Positions 53,697 through 63,297 are shown, counted from the first letter of the stretch. The stretch: 64,000 nt of DNA from Segatella copri (GCF_019249795.2 NZ_CP156891.1:2639001-2703000); one strand, 5' to 3'. Numbers and translations are program-made. Notes: generated by a model not told the origin, from the letters alone.

Positions 53697-54443
53697 TTAT
53701 TCGAAATAGAATGTAAGAGCTATCATCTTGCTATGTGCTGACTTAGCTGATAGAGTATATGGAAGTGTACTCTTGTCTTTTATATTTTTGATGTGATTTT
53801 TATCGTATGTATCTGTTATTCCATACATAAACTTCAGTTCTGGGCGAAGTTTGAAATAAGGCAGATAGAAATCACACCCCAATCCCAGTTCTAGGAACAG
53901 ATCTGTTTTCTTCAGTTTGATATAATCTTCGTTCTTGCTGTTCAGATTCATCATCGGGTTGATTCCTGCCATGATGTATGGGCGGTGATTGTTGAATCTC
54001 TGTGCTGCAAATATCAGGTCGAGGGCACTGGAAATGTAAGCCGTCTTCATCTCCTGTTTCTGTTGGATTGGATTACCGGCTCCATCTTTTTCCAGCATGT
54101 TGTAGAAGGAGAGATGTCGGGTACCGAAATACATGGCTGGTGCTATGCGTAGCTGGAAGTGGGTGTTGAGGCGGAATTCTCCTAGTACACCTACTGTAAA
54201 TCCAGTATCCCATCTGTCCTGGTCTACTGTTACACAGCTTTGCTGCTCAATGCCGTCAGCATCAAGATAAGTCACCAGTCCTGCATTCTGGAATTCTATA
54301 TCCTGGAAGTGGGTGCCTACTAATACACCGAAGTGGAATGGGCGCAAATCGGTATAAGGACGGTTTTCTACCGTTCTTTCCTGTGCGCCAGCCTGGATTG
54401 TGATGGCAAGGCTAATGATGAATGTCAATAGTTTCTGTTTCAT
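53697..54443 (-). CDS. PorT-like outer-membrane beta-barrel protein
   Basis: A 248-residue exported protein (signal about 1-20, ending AGAQ) with alternating strand segments over its whole length (LRPFHFGVLVGTHFQDIEF, FQLRIAPAMYFGTRHLSF, LFLELGLGCDFYLPYFKLRPELKFMYG) and a C-terminal aromatic residue (LTFYFE), typical of a small eight-stranded barrel. Sequence and length fit the PorT/SprT protein of the type IX secretion system, which the tails on several enzymes here would need; a general PorT-family barrel is the alternative. It stands alone, convergent with the GH43 gene. No clear minus-strand -7 box was found. Confidence 0.65.
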   Translation of the reverse strand: MKQKLLTFIISLAITIQAGAQERTVENRPYTDLRPFHFGVLVGTHFQDIEFQNAGLVTYLDADGIEQQSCVTVDQDRWDTGFTVGVLGEFRLNTHFQLRIAPAMYFGTRHLSFYNMLEKDGAGNPIQQKQEMKTAYISSALDLIFAAQRFNNHRPYIMAGINPMMNLNSKNEDYIKLKKTDLFLELGLGCDFYLPYFKLRPELKFMYGITDTYDKNHIKNIKDKSTLPYTLSAKSAHSKMIALTFYFE

Positions 54444-54536
54444 ATATTTATAACGGAATATTCCTCTTCATATTGCTTTCCGTTTTATTTCGATTATGTA
54501 TAAATTAATCTAATTCTTGAAAATTCTTATACCTAA

Positions 54537-54569
54537 TTGTAGGTATTTCAGAAATTATTATTATCTTTG
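54537..54569 (+). promoter_or_regulatory. Promoter of the ferredoxin gene
   Basis: TTG at 54537-54539 and the -7 box TATCTTTG at 54562-54569 (22 bases between, slightly long). No xylan operator. 54444-54536 holds nothing else noticed. Confidence 0.6.
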
Positions 54570-54666
54570 CACCATAATTATTAGGTAATATACCTGATGT
54601 TATGAAGTAAGATAAATTAAAAGCATATTATACAAAAACATTATAAACATTTAAACATTAATAATT

Positions 54667-54834
54667 ATGGCATACGTAATTGGTGACGATTGTATCGCTT
54701 GCGGTACATGTATTGATGAGTGTCCATCAGGTGCAATCTCTGAGGGCGATAAGTATTCAATCAACCCAGACCTCTGCACAGAGTGTGGTACTTGTGCTGA
54801 TGTTTGCCCTAACGAGGCAATCAGTCTTCCTTAA
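54667..54834 (+). CDS. 2x[4Fe-4S] ferredoxin
   Basis: A 55-residue cytoplasmic electron carrier. Two complete cluster motifs are seen: C9-x2-C12-x2-C15-x3-C19-P and C37-x2-C40-x2-C43-x3-C47-P, the bacterial (clostridial) type, with the pseudo-twofold repeat of the sequence (CIACGTCIDECPSGAIS and CTECGTCADVCPNEAIS). It is monocistronic, with a promoter about 100 bases upstream and a terminator right behind. Such ferredoxins serve pyruvate:ferredoxin oxidoreductase and related fermentative enzymes in Bacteroidales; the partner is not shown here. Confidence 0.95.
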   Translation: MAYVIGDDCIACGTCIDECPSGAISEGDKYSINPDLCTECGTCADVCPNEAISLP

Positions 54835-54871
54835 TTTATAAGGATAGATACTTTTAGTTACATAAAACATT

Positions 54872-54901
54872 GAGAGCGGTTCCTTTGGAATCGCTCTTTT
54901 C
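54872..54901 (+). terminator. Terminator of the ferredoxin gene
   Basis: Stem of about 11 bp (54873-54883 with 54887-54897, one G-T pair), TTT loop and a T-rich tail. Confidence 0.8.
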
Positions 54902-54978
54902 TTTTTCTATTGTTTAAAGATTTTGTTTTATCGTTATATCCTTTTATTTGCTTCCAGTATATATCATAGAAACGAAAA

Positions 54979-55009
54979 GGGGATTGCATCAATAACTGAT
55001 GCAATCCCC
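54979..55009 (-). terminator. Terminator of the exbB-to-TPR operon
   Basis: Perfect 13-bp stem (54979-54991 with 54997-55009), 5-base loop; on the minus strand it is followed by TTTT. It lies 25 bases after the TPR gene. Confidence 0.85.
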
Positions 55010-55033
55010 AATATGTTGTAGTTAATGTTATGC

Positions 55034-56455
55034 TTATTCACCTGGCTTGAGACCAGCCTTCTCGTAAGCATCGTTAGCCAACTTGTTCTGTGGATCAAGC
55101 TTCAGAAGCTTATCCCAATATGGCTTAGCTGTGTTGAAGTCCTGCTTGTCGTAGGTATAGATGAAACCCATATACTGGTAAGATGTCTTCAGGTAGCTGA
55201 GCTCATCTTCATCACACTGCTTTGCTTCCAGCTCATTGATTACTTCTGTATAAGCAGCAATAGCCTTGTCATCCAACTCATTCTGGAAAGCTGTGTTTCC
55301 CTCCTGAAGCTTTGCAAATGTCTTCAATGTAGGATACTTCTCAGATAACTTAGCGTATACGCCGATGGCCTTGTCGATGTTCTCAATCTTCTTAGCTGGA
55401 TCTTTCTTAGCCTTGTTAACATAGATTTCAGCAAGCTTCATGAAGTCAGTAGGAGCTGCATTTGGATTCTTATCCATGTACTGCTGGTTGTACTCCAAAG
55501 CCTTGTCTTCATCGCCCAACTCCTTGTATGCCTCAGAGATGTACTGCAATGGCTTAGGATCGTCTGCCTTCATCTCCAATGCCTTCTGGTACTGAGCAAT
55601 AGCCTCATTATACTGTTTGTTGCCAGCCAAAGCCAAACCGTAATAAGAAATGATACTAGCATTCTTCTTGATAGAATCGGTGTTCATTACGATGTTTGCA
55701 TGCTTGAGAGCAGATTCAAAGTTCTTTACGTCAACAGCAGCGCGCATAGCCAAAACCTGCATAGCTGCATCCTTAGGGAACTTCTGGATACCACTTTCGC
55801 AAAGGCTCAAACTTTCTTCCTTCTTTCCAACGATATAAGCAGTGAAAGCATATTCGAACTGAGTATGCTCTTCAAGTGTGTTTGGCTTAGCCTTTGAGAA
55901 ATACTCATAAGCCTTCTCGAAGTTGCCAGCGCTGAAGAAGTTGTGACCAGCTTCTGCCTCGATAGGGTAGTTAGGGTTGATTTCTCTCAGCTTGTTCAAA
56001 GCTTCCGCACTAGCCTGTGGGTCAATTTTACGGTAAACGTTAGAATAGCTGATATATCCCTGAGGATTCTTAGGATCCATTGTCATACACTGACCATACC
56101 ATGTAGCAGCCTCACCACCATTGTCCTGCATTGCATAGATGTCGCCTTTCAGAATGTAGGCGTCACCATAGTTCTTGAACTTAGCGATGACAGCATCAGC
56201 AACAGCGTTAGCCTGATCATAGTTCTTGTTCATTGCAAGAAGGTTACCCAAAGCAACCAATGCCTTAGGATCCTTTTTGAACTCCTTCTGGTATTCCTTG
56301 ATTTCCTTGGCAAAAGCCTTAGGATCAGCGTTACCAGCCTTCAATGTTGTCTCTATAGGCTTCAGCATGTCCTTATAGTTGACATCCTGTGCCATTGCAG
56401 GTGTTGCCAAACCCATGACGAGCAAACCTGCTACTAAATATTTAATTGCTTTCAT
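55034..56455 (-). CDS. Exported TPR-repeat protein
   Basis: A 473-residue protein with a signal peptide (about 1-22, ending PAMAQ) and tetratricopeptide repeats over most of the mature chain (PKALVALGNLLAMNKNYDQA, GYISYSNVYRKIDPQAS, ASIISYYGLALAGNKQYNEA, PLQYISEAYKELGDEDKA). It has no enzymatic motif and is probably a periplasmic scaffold. It is the last gene of the exbB-exbD-exbD-tonB-SBP-TPR operon, an arrangement common in Bacteroidales, so a role in the envelope energy-transduction complex is likely but unproven. Confidence 0.88.
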   Translation of the reverse strand: MKAIKYLVAGLLVMGLATPAMAQDVNYKDMLKPIETTLKAGNADPKAFAKEIKEYQKEFKKDPKALVALGNLLAMNKNYDQANAVADAVIAKFKNYGDAYILKGDIYAMQDNGGEAATWYGQCMTMDPKNPQGYISYSNVYRKIDPQASAEALNKLREINPNYPIEAEAGHNFFSAGNFEKAYEYFSKAKPNTLEEHTQFEYAFTAYIVGKKEESLSLCESGIQKFPKDAAMQVLAMRAAVDVKNFESALKHANIVMNTDSIKKNASIISYYGLALAGNKQYNEAIAQYQKALEMKADDPKPLQYISEAYKELGDEDKALEYNQQYMDKNPNAAPTDFMKLAEIYVNKAKKDPAKKIENIDKAIGVYAKLSEKYPTLKTFAKLQEGNTAFQNELDDKAIAAYTEVINELEAKQCDEDELSYLKTSYQYMGFIYTYDKQDFNTAKPYWDKLLKLDPQNKLANDAYEKAGLKPGE

Positions 56456-56484
56456 AATTCTACTTTTTTATATGCGTCTCTTTC

Positions 56485-57450
56485 TTAGCGTTTTACATTA
56501 ACGGTCTTTATAGTGATGTCACCTCTGTATGGAAGTAATCCGGTTTTGAACAGTATGAGCTGACCTCTTGGGCCTGAAATGTAGTTTGCGAAGCTCCAAG
56601 GCAATGCCTTGTGAGGGTCAACTACAATAGCATATAATGTTCTGACGAACGGATATCTTCCATCCAGCAAGTATGCCTGATATGGTTGCCAGCTGTTATA
56701 TGGTGTTGCCACATCTTTGATAGATACTCGCATGACATGAATATTCTTCTTAAATGTAGTGTTGGTTGAATCACGGCGGTCGTTGAGCCAGTTAGATCCA
56801 ATTACACCGATTGAGCCTGGGTTCTGATCCACATAGTCGATAACCTCTTTACTAGTTTTTGCGGCCATGATTTTTGCACCCATTTTAGCTCCGTGCAGTA
56901 CAGAGTCTACTACATAATTGGTTGTTGCTGAGCGGGTATTATCGAAAATAACTTCGATGTCGCCTCTCTTAGAACCTTTCACAATATCACTCCATTTTGT
57001 TGCCTTACCTGTAAGGATACGTTTGATATCTTTTACCGTAATACAAGTATCATTGTTTTGCTTGTTTACAATAAATGCCAATCCATCGTAACCGATAGGG
57101 AAAACAGAAGGAATTACATTGCTTTTAGACTTCAAGTAGGCGATTTCACTATCTTTCAAATTACGTGTAGTGAACAAGAGCGCTGTTTTGAAATCTTTAA
57201 TCATCTGAAGTCCGGTGACTTCATCTGTATACTTCGGCTTGAGTTTAGCTTTCGGGAACTCATACTCAAACTGACTTCTTTCTTCGTCAATGATAGGACT
57301 CAAACTCTCGTCAGCCACAAATTCAATTGTGCCTGAAGTAGGAGTATCAGTTCTACCATCTTTGGCTTTCTTCTCGCCACATGACGAGAAGAAAGCCATT
57401 GATAGTACTGTTAATCCTATACCTAAAAAAATATAAGATGTTTTTTTCAT
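56485..57450 (-). CDS. PstS-like phosphate-binding lipoprotein
   Basis: 321 residues from the ATG at 57450 (MKKTSYIFLGIGL), chosen because it gives a lipoprotein signal (FFSSC-GEKK) and starts 4 bases after the tonB stop; a longer open frame to 57582 would overlap tonB. The mature protein is of the PstS type (SGTIEFVADESLSPIIDEE, TTRNLKDSEIAYLKSK, YDGLAFIVNKQNND, ITVKDIKRILTGKATKWSDI, GSIGVIGSNWLND, YPFVRTLYAIV). No pst transporter genes are next to it. In Bacteroidales this gene stays with tonB/exbBD, so phosphate uptake may not be its job. Confidence 0.87.
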   Translation of the reverse strand: MKKTSYIFLGIGLTVLSMAFFSSCGEKKAKDGRTDTPTSGTIEFVADESLSPIIDEERSQFEYEFPKAKLKPKYTDEVTGLQMIKDFKTALLFTTRNLKDSEIAYLKSKSNVIPSVFPIGYDGLAFIVNKQNNDTCITVKDIKRILTGKATKWSDIVKGSKRGDIEVIFDNTRSATTNYVVDSVLHGAKMGAKIMAAKTSKEVIDYVDQNPGSIGVIGSNWLNDRRDSTNTTFKKNIHVMRVSIKDVATPYNSWQPYQAYLLDGRYPFVRTLYAIVVDPHKALPWSFANYISGPRGQLILFKTGLLPYRGDITIKTVNVKR

Positions 57451-57454
57451 TCTA

Positions 57455-58303
57455 TTACTGCAATCTAAATACAACTGGTACAGTATATTTAACACGTACA
57501 GCAGAACCGTTTTGCTTACCTGGTTTCCACCTAGGCATGCTCTTAACGACACGCTGTGCTTCACGGTCAAGTGAAGGGTCAACTGAACGAGCTACCCTAA
57601 CATCAGAGATAGAACCATCACGCTCTACCACGAATGATACGATAACACGACCCTGTACACCATTCTCCTGTGCAACTACTGGATACTTGATGTTGCTTGC
57701 AAGGTAAGACATCAGGGCGCCTTGTCCACCAGGGAATGAAGGCATCTCCTCTACAACATCGAAGACCTTAGTTGAAACTTCAGGTTTTGGAGCTGGTGGT
57801 GGAGGTGGGGCTGCTACTGCAATCTCACTTCTTACAGCTTCAATTGTACGGTCCTTCACACCTTCCTTGTTTTCAGTACCGACTGCAACTTTTTCATCCA
57901 GTTTATCCATCTGCTTAACCTGGTTTTCCTCTTTTACGAGTTCATCCTTCTTAATGACAGGTGCGGTAAACTTCTGAGTTTCGCGAGCCACAGGTATCTC
58001 CTTCTTTGGTTCAATCTTTGGCTTCACTGGCTCCTTCTTCTTTTCTTCCTTCTTAGCCTGCTGCTGGAGTTTAGCCAACTCCATAGCTTCCATATATGCC
58101 TGCTGTTCTTCGGCCTGTTTCTGTTCGATGACTTTCCAAGCCAAGAATCCACCCACGAGAGCTGCAGCAATGACCAAGATCAGAAGAGCCTTGATGTTTC
58201 GACCAGAAGTACCCTTACGGAGCTGGTATGCACCATACTCCTTGTTCTTTCCGGCGAAAACCATATCGACCCATTTAGGATCGTAAAGATCTATTTTTGC
58301 CAT
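57455..58303 (-). CDS. tonB: TonB energy transducer
   Basis: A 282-residue inner-membrane protein spanning the periplasm. A short cytoplasmic start (YDPKWVDMVFAGKNKEYGAYQLRKG, a Bacteroidetes TonB mark) precedes one transmembrane helix (about 35-57). A Lys/Pro/Glu-rich spacer (KKEEKKKEPVKPKIEPKKE) follows, and the TonB C-terminal domain (about 190-282: MPSFPGGQGALMSYLASNI, VQGRVIVSFVVERDGSI, RWKPGKQNGSAVRVKYTVPV) closes the protein. It passes proton-motive energy from ExbB/ExbD to TonB-dependent receptors such as the two SusC proteins. It lies 33 bp after the second exbD. Confidence 0.95.
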   Translation of the reverse strand: MAKIDLYDPKWVDMVFAGKNKEYGAYQLRKGTSGRNIKALLILVIAAALVGGFLAWKVIEQKQAEEQQAYMEAMELAKLQQQAKKEEKKKEPVKPKIEPKKEIPVARETQKFTAPVIKKDELVKEENQVKQMDKLDEKVAVGTENKEGVKDRTIEAVRSEIAVAAPPPPPAPKPEVSTKVFDVVEEMPSFPGGQGALMSYLASNIKYPVVAQENGVQGRVIVSFVVERDGSISDVRVARSVDPSLDREAQRVVKSMPRWKPGKQNGSAVRVKYTVPVVFRLQ

Positions 58304-58336
58304 TTCTTTCTTGTTTAAAATTGTTTGTTACTCATC

Positions 58337-58984
58337 TTACATCTTAACGTTTCTAGACTTGAGAAGTTTCTCGTCGTCTGCGTTAATCTTATCGATGACG
58401 TAAGTACCAATGTTTGAAATCTGCATTTCGTCGAGAGCGTCAACCATATTCTTGTAAGAAGCGTTGTCGGTAGGCTTGATGACGATGGTAAGAGTAGGAA
58501 TCTTTCCGTCCTTCAAGTTACCAGCCTTCAAATCGCTCAACTTCTTCTGATAGATGCTATCAGGATACTGCTTAGGATTCTTCTGACGGTCCATGTTCAA
58601 CTCCTTGACAGCAAGTGCGATTCTTTCTACAGGGCGTGTGCCGTTTTCTGTAGCGTGCTCTCTCAAGACCTTACGGATGCCCTGGCTGCCCCATGTAGTC
58701 TCCTTGATCCATGATGGGTCATCGTACTTAGGAATACCTGCACCATAATAAATCTTGTTGTCTGCTGTAACGTAGAGTGTCACAGTCTCAGAAGCTTTAG
58801 CTTCGTTCTTCTTGTCCTCTGGTTGGTTGTCATCATTACTTGGCATAGTCAGCTCCATAGTCTGAGGTTTGCTCAAAGATGTACACAGCATGAAGAACGT
58901 GATAAGCAGCATGAGCATATCCACCATAGGCGTAAAGTCTACGCGGACATTCATTTTCTTTTGTTTGCTTTCTTTCTTTGCCAT
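58337..58984 (-). CDS. exbD: ExbD-family biopolymer transport protein (second)
   Basis: A 215-residue protein with one N-terminal transmembrane helix carrying the proton-path Asp (VDFTPMVDMLMLLITFFML) and a periplasmic ExbD/TolR domain. Part of the proton channel with ExbB. It directly abuts the first exbD without spacing. Two different exbD genes in a row are usual in Bacteroidetes. Confidence 0.94.
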   Translation of the reverse strand: MAKKESKQKKMNVRVDFTPMVDMLMLLITFFMLCTSLSKPQTMELTMPSNDDNQPEDKKNEAKASETVTLYVTADNKIYYGAGIPKYDDPSWIKETTWGSQGIRKVLREHATENGTRPVERIALAVKELNMDRQKNPKQYPDSIYQKKLSDLKAGNLKDGKIPTLTIVIKPTDNASYKNMVDALDEMQISNIGTYVIDKINADDEKLLKSRNVKM

Positions 58985-59629
58985 TTATTCGTCCCCCTGT
59001 TGTTTTAACTGTGTAATCATATAGTAATGACTCTCGTCCATATCCTGGAGTTCGTTCATCACTCTCTTAACGGTCTTGTAAGGTGTAGAAGCATCTGCCT
59101 TCAGGGCAATCTTGATGTCTTCGTTTGCGTTACGAGCTGCGTCAACCCACTGCTGGAACTCGCTCATACCGCCCTTAATACTGTCGAGAGGAATACCTTT
59201 AGTCTGGAGATACTGTGGACGCTTAGAAGCGTTCATTGTCAGATAAGTACTCAAGTCGCTCATAGGTACGCCGAACATACCTTCGCTCTTGAATGTCTCA
59301 ATCTGTTTTGGGTTCAATGACACGCCGAATGTACCTGTCATTGTGCTCAGTGTAGCTCCCAACTGATCAGTATTATCAATACTCATAAATACTTGGCCCT
59401 CGCCGGTAGGATTACCAGCCTTGTCCTTTTCAGGACTAACCAAGATGGTCAAGACACCGTTCTCTGGCACTTTAATCTCAGACACAGAACCTGGTGTATT
59501 TACCTTAACTGGCTCATTCTTTACGAAAGTAGAGGTGAGCATGAAGAAGGTAAGCAGCAGGGTCATAACGTCTGACATAGGCGTCATGTCGATCCAGATG
59601 TCACTCTTCTTAATTTTTACTTTACCCAT
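58985..59629 (-). CDS. exbD: ExbD-family biopolymer transport protein (first)
   Basis: A 214-residue ExbD/TolR protein. The transmembrane helix has the conserved Asp-containing start (IDMTPMSDVMTLLLTFFML), and a periplasmic domain follows (NASKRPQYLQTKGIPLDS, IKIALKADASTPYKTVKRVMNEL). Partner of ExbB and the second ExbD; 30 bp after exbB. Confidence 0.94.
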   Translation of the reverse strand: MGKVKIKKSDIWIDMTPMSDVMTLLLTFFMLTSTFVKNEPVKVNTPGSVSEIKVPENGVLTILVSPEKDKAGNPTGEGQVFMSIDNTDQLGATLSTMTGTFGVSLNPKQIETFKSEGMFGVPMSDLSTYLTMNASKRPQYLQTKGIPLDSIKGGMSEFQQWVDAARNANEDIKIALKADASTPYKTVKRVMNELQDMDESHYYMITQLKQQGDE

Positions 59630-59659
59630 AGCGATAAAATTTTAAAGGGTTAGCAAAAA

Positions 59660-60496
59660 TTAAGCCTCTTCTGCGTGGTTAGCTTCGTATGTCTGAGCAA
59701 TTGAGTAACCTACCTCGTCGAGTGCGTATGTCAACTTATCTACCTTGTTGGTGAATGTGTTGTAAGATACAACGGCACACCATGATGTCAAGATACCGAA
59801 TGCGGTGTTGATCAACGCCTCAGAAATACCTACAGAAAGTGCTGCTGAGTCAGCGCCACCACCTTCACCCATGGCCTGGAATGACTTGATCATACCGGTT
59901 ACAGTACCGAGAAGACCTGTCAAAGTACCAAGTGTTACGATTGTAGCGATGATAGGCAAGTTCATTGTCAAAGTTGGCATCTCCAACTGAGTTGCCTCCT
60001 CGTGAGCCTGCTGAATCTTAGCTACCTTCTGAGCCTTCTTCAAAGATGCGTTAGCACCAGACTCCATAGACTTGTAAGCGTTCAAAGAAGCCATAACAAC
60101 GTTAGCTACTGTACCGCGCTGCTTGTTGCAGAGCTGCTCAGCCTTAGCGAAATCATTTGCGTTCAAAGCTGCCTTGATGTTTGCAACGAACTTAGGAAGA
60201 GCACCTGTACCTGTAGCGGTCTTAAGAGCCAACCAACGCTCGATAGTCATTGCCAACACTGTGAGCAACAATGTGTGGATAACTGGTACGATTACACCAC
60301 CTTTGTAGATAGTACCCCAAATGTCTGCTGGGTGATCCTGTACACCTGGATCCTGGAAGTGCATGTCATTTCCGAACCATGTGAAGAACAATGTGAATGC
60401 GATGATAGCACATACCACGATGATCCAGAATGCGCCTCTTACTCCCTGAAAGCCCTCAGACTTCTTAGCTGGGGCTGCTTGTTTTGTAGTTGCCAT
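59660..60496 (-). CDS. exbB: ExbB/MotA/TolQ-family proton channel protein
   Basis: A 278-residue inner-membrane protein with transmembrane helices near residues 22-45, 70-95, 175-205 and 220-245. The MotA/TolQ/ExbB block is clear (TLTMNLPIIATIVTLGTLTG, LLGTVTGMIKSFQAM, LSVGISEALINTAFGILTSW). First gene of the operon, with its -7 box about 130 bases upstream. Confidence 0.95.
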   Translation of the reverse strand: MATTKQAAPAKKSEGFQGVRGAFWIIVVCAIIAFTLFFTWFGNDMHFQDPGVQDHPADIWGTIYKGGVIVPVIHTLLLTVLAMTIERWLALKTATGTGALPKFVANIKAALNANDFAKAEQLCNKQRGTVANVVMASLNAYKSMESGANASLKKAQKVAKIQQAHEEATQLEMPTLTMNLPIIATIVTLGTLTGLLGTVTGMIKSFQAMGEGGGADSAALSVGISEALINTAFGILTSWCAVVSYNTFTNKVDKLTYALDEVGYSIAQTYEANHAEEA

Positions 60497-60623
60497 AATT
60501 TTACTTTTTTTAAATTATTAGTTAATAAATTATTAATATTTTCTTTTTTTTTCTTTCTCGCTTCGTAGACCTTGAATGTGTCGTTTGTCAATAAACACAG
60601 TTGGGTTATCTATTTTGCATTGG

Positions 60624-60631
60624 CAAAGATA
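60624..60631 (-). promoter_or_regulatory. -7 box of the exbB operon
   Basis: Minus-strand TATCTTTG (reads CAAAGATA on plus). No xylan operator 39 bp upstream. The A/T-rich leader 60497-60623 shows nothing else. Confidence 0.65.
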
Positions 60632-60672
60632 ATAAATTAAAGTTTACTATCAGCCTAATTAAGAAGTTTTAA

Positions 60673-60705
60673 CGAGATATTGGCTTATTTTATACCAATA
60701 TCTCG
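60673..60705 (-). terminator. Hairpin after the aminotransferase gene
   Basis: Perfect 11-bp stem (60673-60683 with 60695-60705). The T-run on the minus strand is poor, so termination strength is uncertain. Confidence 0.5.
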
Positions 60706-60751
60706 CATTTTTCTTACATTTTGACCCTTGAAAATGGTGTTTAAGCCATTT

Positions 60752-61945
60752 TTATTTCAATTTGCCCAAAGCTTCCTTGATGCGCTTGATAGCTTCAACG
60801 ATGTTCTCGTCGCTTGTTGCATAGCTCATGCGGAAACAGTCTGGATCACCGAATGCGTCACCACCTACGGTGGCTACATGTGCCTCTTCGAGAAGGTACA
60901 TGGCAAAATCGGTTGAGTTGTTGATGGTCTTTTCACCGTTACTCTTGCCAAAGTAGCTGTTGCACTTAGGGAAGAGATAGAAGGCGCCCTGTGGCATGTT
61001 TACCTCAAGACCTGGAACCTCTTTAGCCAACTTTACAATCAGGTTGCGTCGGCGCTCGAAAGCTACGCGCATTTCCTCTACTGCACTCTGGTCGAGTGTG
61101 TAGGCAGCTTCTGCTGCTTTCTGGCTTACAGAACATGTCCCGCTGGTATACTGTCCCTGGAGCTTGTTGCAGCCCTTGATGATCCATTCCGGACCAGCCA
61201 GGAAGCCGATTCTCCATCCTGTCATGGCGTAAGCCTTAGATACACCATTGGCAATGATAACCTGTTCCTTCATGCCCGGTTCCTGAGCAATGCTGTGGTG
61301 CTTGCCGATATAATTGATGTGTTCGTAGATTTCATCTGCCAACACAAATACTTCAGGATGCTTCTTGAGAACTTCTGCCAGTGCAGCCAATTCTTCCTTA
61401 GAGTATACGCTACCGGTAGGGTTGCTTGGAGAACAGAGAATGAGCATCTTGGTCTTTTCTGTGATGGCATTCTCCAACTGCTCTGCTGTCATCTTAAAGT
61501 CCTGGTCGAAACCGGCATTCACAATGACCGGAGTACCTCCTGCCAATTTCACCATCTGTGGGTAGCTTACCCAATATGGTGCAGGAATGATAACCTCGTC
61601 GCCTGGATTTACGAGTGCCAATACAGCGTTGCAGACGCACTGCTTACCACCAGTACCAACGATTACTTCATTGGTAGTGTACTCCAAACCATTCTCGTTC
61701 TTTAATTTGGCTACAATTGCTTTTCGCAAGTCAGGATAACCTGGTACTGGTGAATAACGGGAATAGTTCTCGTCAATAGCCTTCTTTGCTGCCTGTTTAA
61801 TATTGTCAGGAGTGTTGAAGTCTGGTTCACCTACGCTCATGTTGATTACATCAATACCTTGAGCTTTCATTTCACTACTCTTCTGTGACATCGCCAGCGT
61901 TGCTGAAGGTGCCAATCTGTTTAAACGATCAGATAATTGTGCCAT
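60752..61945 (-). CDS. aspC: Aspartate aminotransferase (class I PLP-dependent)
   Basis: 397 residues from the ATG at 61945 (MAQLSDRLNRLAPSATLAMS); an in-frame start at 61978 lies on the -7 box and is rejected. Class I/II aminotransferase fold type I. Marks: INMSVGEPDFNTPDN, GGKQCVCNAVLALVNPGDEV, LCSPSNPTGSVYSKEEL, LADEIYEHI (PLP-ring Asp), NGVSKAYAMTGWRIGF (Schiff-base Lys and phosphate-binding Arg) and FRMSYATSDENI (substrate carboxylate Arg). Transfers the amino group between aspartate and 2-oxoglutarate in the cytoplasm; the subgroup Ib sequence also allows aromatic or prephenate substrates. Monocistronic. Confidence 0.93.
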   Translation of the reverse strand: MAQLSDRLNRLAPSATLAMSQKSSEMKAQGIDVINMSVGEPDFNTPDNIKQAAKKAIDENYSRYSPVPGYPDLRKAIVAKLKNENGLEYTTNEVIVGTGGKQCVCNAVLALVNPGDEVIIPAPYWVSYPQMVKLAGGTPVIVNAGFDQDFKMTAEQLENAITEKTKMLILCSPSNPTGSVYSKEELAALAEVLKKHPEVFVLADEIYEHINYIGKHHSIAQEPGMKEQVIIANGVSKAYAMTGWRIGFLAGPEWIIKGCNKLQGQYTSGTCSVSQKAAEAAYTLDQSAVEEMRVAFERRRNLIVKLAKEVPGLEVNMPQGAFYLFPKCNSYFGKSNGEKTINNSTDFAMYLLEEAHVATVGGDAFGDPDCFRMSYATSDENIVEAIKRIKEALGKLK

Positions 61946-61975
61946 AATTTTATTCTTATATTTGTTTATCGTGTG

Positions 61976-61983
61976 CAAAAGTA
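61976..61983 (-). promoter_or_regulatory. -7 box of the aminotransferase gene
   Basis: Minus-strand TACTTTTG (reads CAAAAGTA on plus), about 30 bases before the ATG. No xylan operator upstream. Confidence 0.65.
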
Positions 61984-62057
61984 AGCAAATTATTTCTTTT
62001 TCGGAAGAAAATTGAGCATTATTTCATGTTTTGTATTGAAATAATAACATAATTTTA

Positions 62058-63269
62058 TTATCCGAGGTGCAAAGTGTGCCCCATGCGGTCTCTCTTGGTC
62101 TTGAGATAACGCTCATTGTACTTGTTTGGTACAACTTCGATAGGTACATTTTCTACGATTTCCAAACCGTATGCTTCGAGACCTACGCGCTTTACCGGAT
62201 TGTTGGTGAGCAGACGCATTTTGTGTACACCGAGATGACGGAGCATCTGTGCACCGCAACCATAGTCGCGCTCGTCTGGCTTGAAACCGAGATGGGTATT
62301 GGCGTCAACGGTATCGTAGCCTTCTTCCTGAAGCTTGTAGGCTGCAATCTTGTTCATCAGACCGATGCCGCGTCCTTCCTGCTGCATGTAGACAACAACT
62401 CCCTTTCCTGCCTCGTCTATCATCTGCATGGCCTTGTGGAGCTGCTGACCGCAGTCACAACGCTTGCTGCCCAGAATGTCGCCAGTAGCACAAGAAGAGT
62501 GAACACGGACCAGGATAGGCTCGTCTTCTTTCCATTCTCCCTTGATGAGTGCCATGTGTTCTAGACCATTGCTAGACTGACGGAATGGAATGAGGCGGAA
62601 GTGGCCGTATTCTGTAGGCATGTCAACCTCTTCGCCCACTTCGATGAGTGATTCTTTCTTGAGCCGGTATTCTATCATGTCTTTAATAGAAATAACCTTG
62701 AGGTTCCATTCTTTTGCCATCTTCATCAGTTCAGGCAGGCGTGCCATGGTGCCGTCTTCATTCATGATTTCCATAAGTGCGCCTGCTGGATAGAGGCCTG
62801 CCATTTTACAAAGATCGATGGCTGCTTCTGTGTGTCCGCTTCTTCTTAATACTCCGTTATCTTGTGCGTAGAGCGGATTGATGTGACCCGGTCTGCCGAA
62901 AGTCTGTGGGGTAGAATTCGGGTCAGCAAGTGCTTTGATGGTTTCGGCACGGTCGTGTGCAGAAACACCGGTAGAGCAGCCTTCCAGTTTATCTACTGTT
63001 ATGGTGAATGGTGTACCCAATACTGAGGTGTTCTCTGAAACCTGATGAGGCAAGTCGAGCTCATCGCAGCGGCTCAGGGTGATAGGGGCACAGAGTACAC
63101 CTCTTGCGTGTTTCAGCATGAAGTTTACTTTTTCTGCGTCTATCTTCTCTGCGGCAATGATGAGGTCGCCTTCGTTTTCGCGGTCTTCGTCATCAACAAC
63201 AATGACGAACTTTCCTTCCTTGAAGTCTTTTACTGCATCTTCGATGCTATTTAATTTGATTTCTGACAT
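62058..63269 (-). CDS. ribBA: Bifunctional riboflavin enzyme RibBA
   Basis: A 403-residue cytoplasmic enzyme making both precursors of riboflavin. The N-terminal DHBP synthase half (about 5-200) has [19 protein letters not shown] (metal/acid loop), [10 protein letters not shown] and [11 protein letters not shown]. The C-terminal GTP cyclohydrolase II half (about 210-403) has the zinc site [19 protein letters not shown], the EGRGIGL catalytic segment and [18 protein letters not shown]. Full length for the family. It lies 28 bases after the LptF/LptG-type gene and probably forms an operon with it. Confidence 0.97.
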   Translation of the reverse strand: MSEIKLNSIEDAVKDFKEGKFVIVVDDEDRENEGDLIIAAEKIDAEKVNFMLKHARGVLCAPITLSRCDELDLPHQVSENTSVLGTPFTITVDKLEGCSTGVSAHDRAETIKALADPNSTPQTFGRPGHINPLYAQDNGVLRRSGHTEAAIDLCKMAGLYPAGALMEIMNEDGTMARLPELMKMAKEWNLKVISIKDMIEYRLKKESLIEVGEEVDMPTEYGHFRLIPFRQSSNGLEHMALIKGEWKEDEPILVRVHSSCATGDILGSKRCDCGQQLHKAMQMIDEAGKGVVVYMQQEGRGIGLMNKIAAYKLQEEGYDTVDANTHLGFKPDERDYGCGAQMLRHLGVHKMRLLTNNPVKRVGLEAYGLEIVENVPIEVVPNKYNERYLKTKRDRMGHTLHLG

Positions 63270-63297
63270 GTTTGATACCTTATTATATAGTTACATT

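Noticed and set aside
57451..57582. N-terminal extension of the PstS-like protein to 57582
   Set aside because: It would lie within tonB on the same strand and put 44 residues before a good lipoprotein signal that starts 4 bases after the tonB stop.
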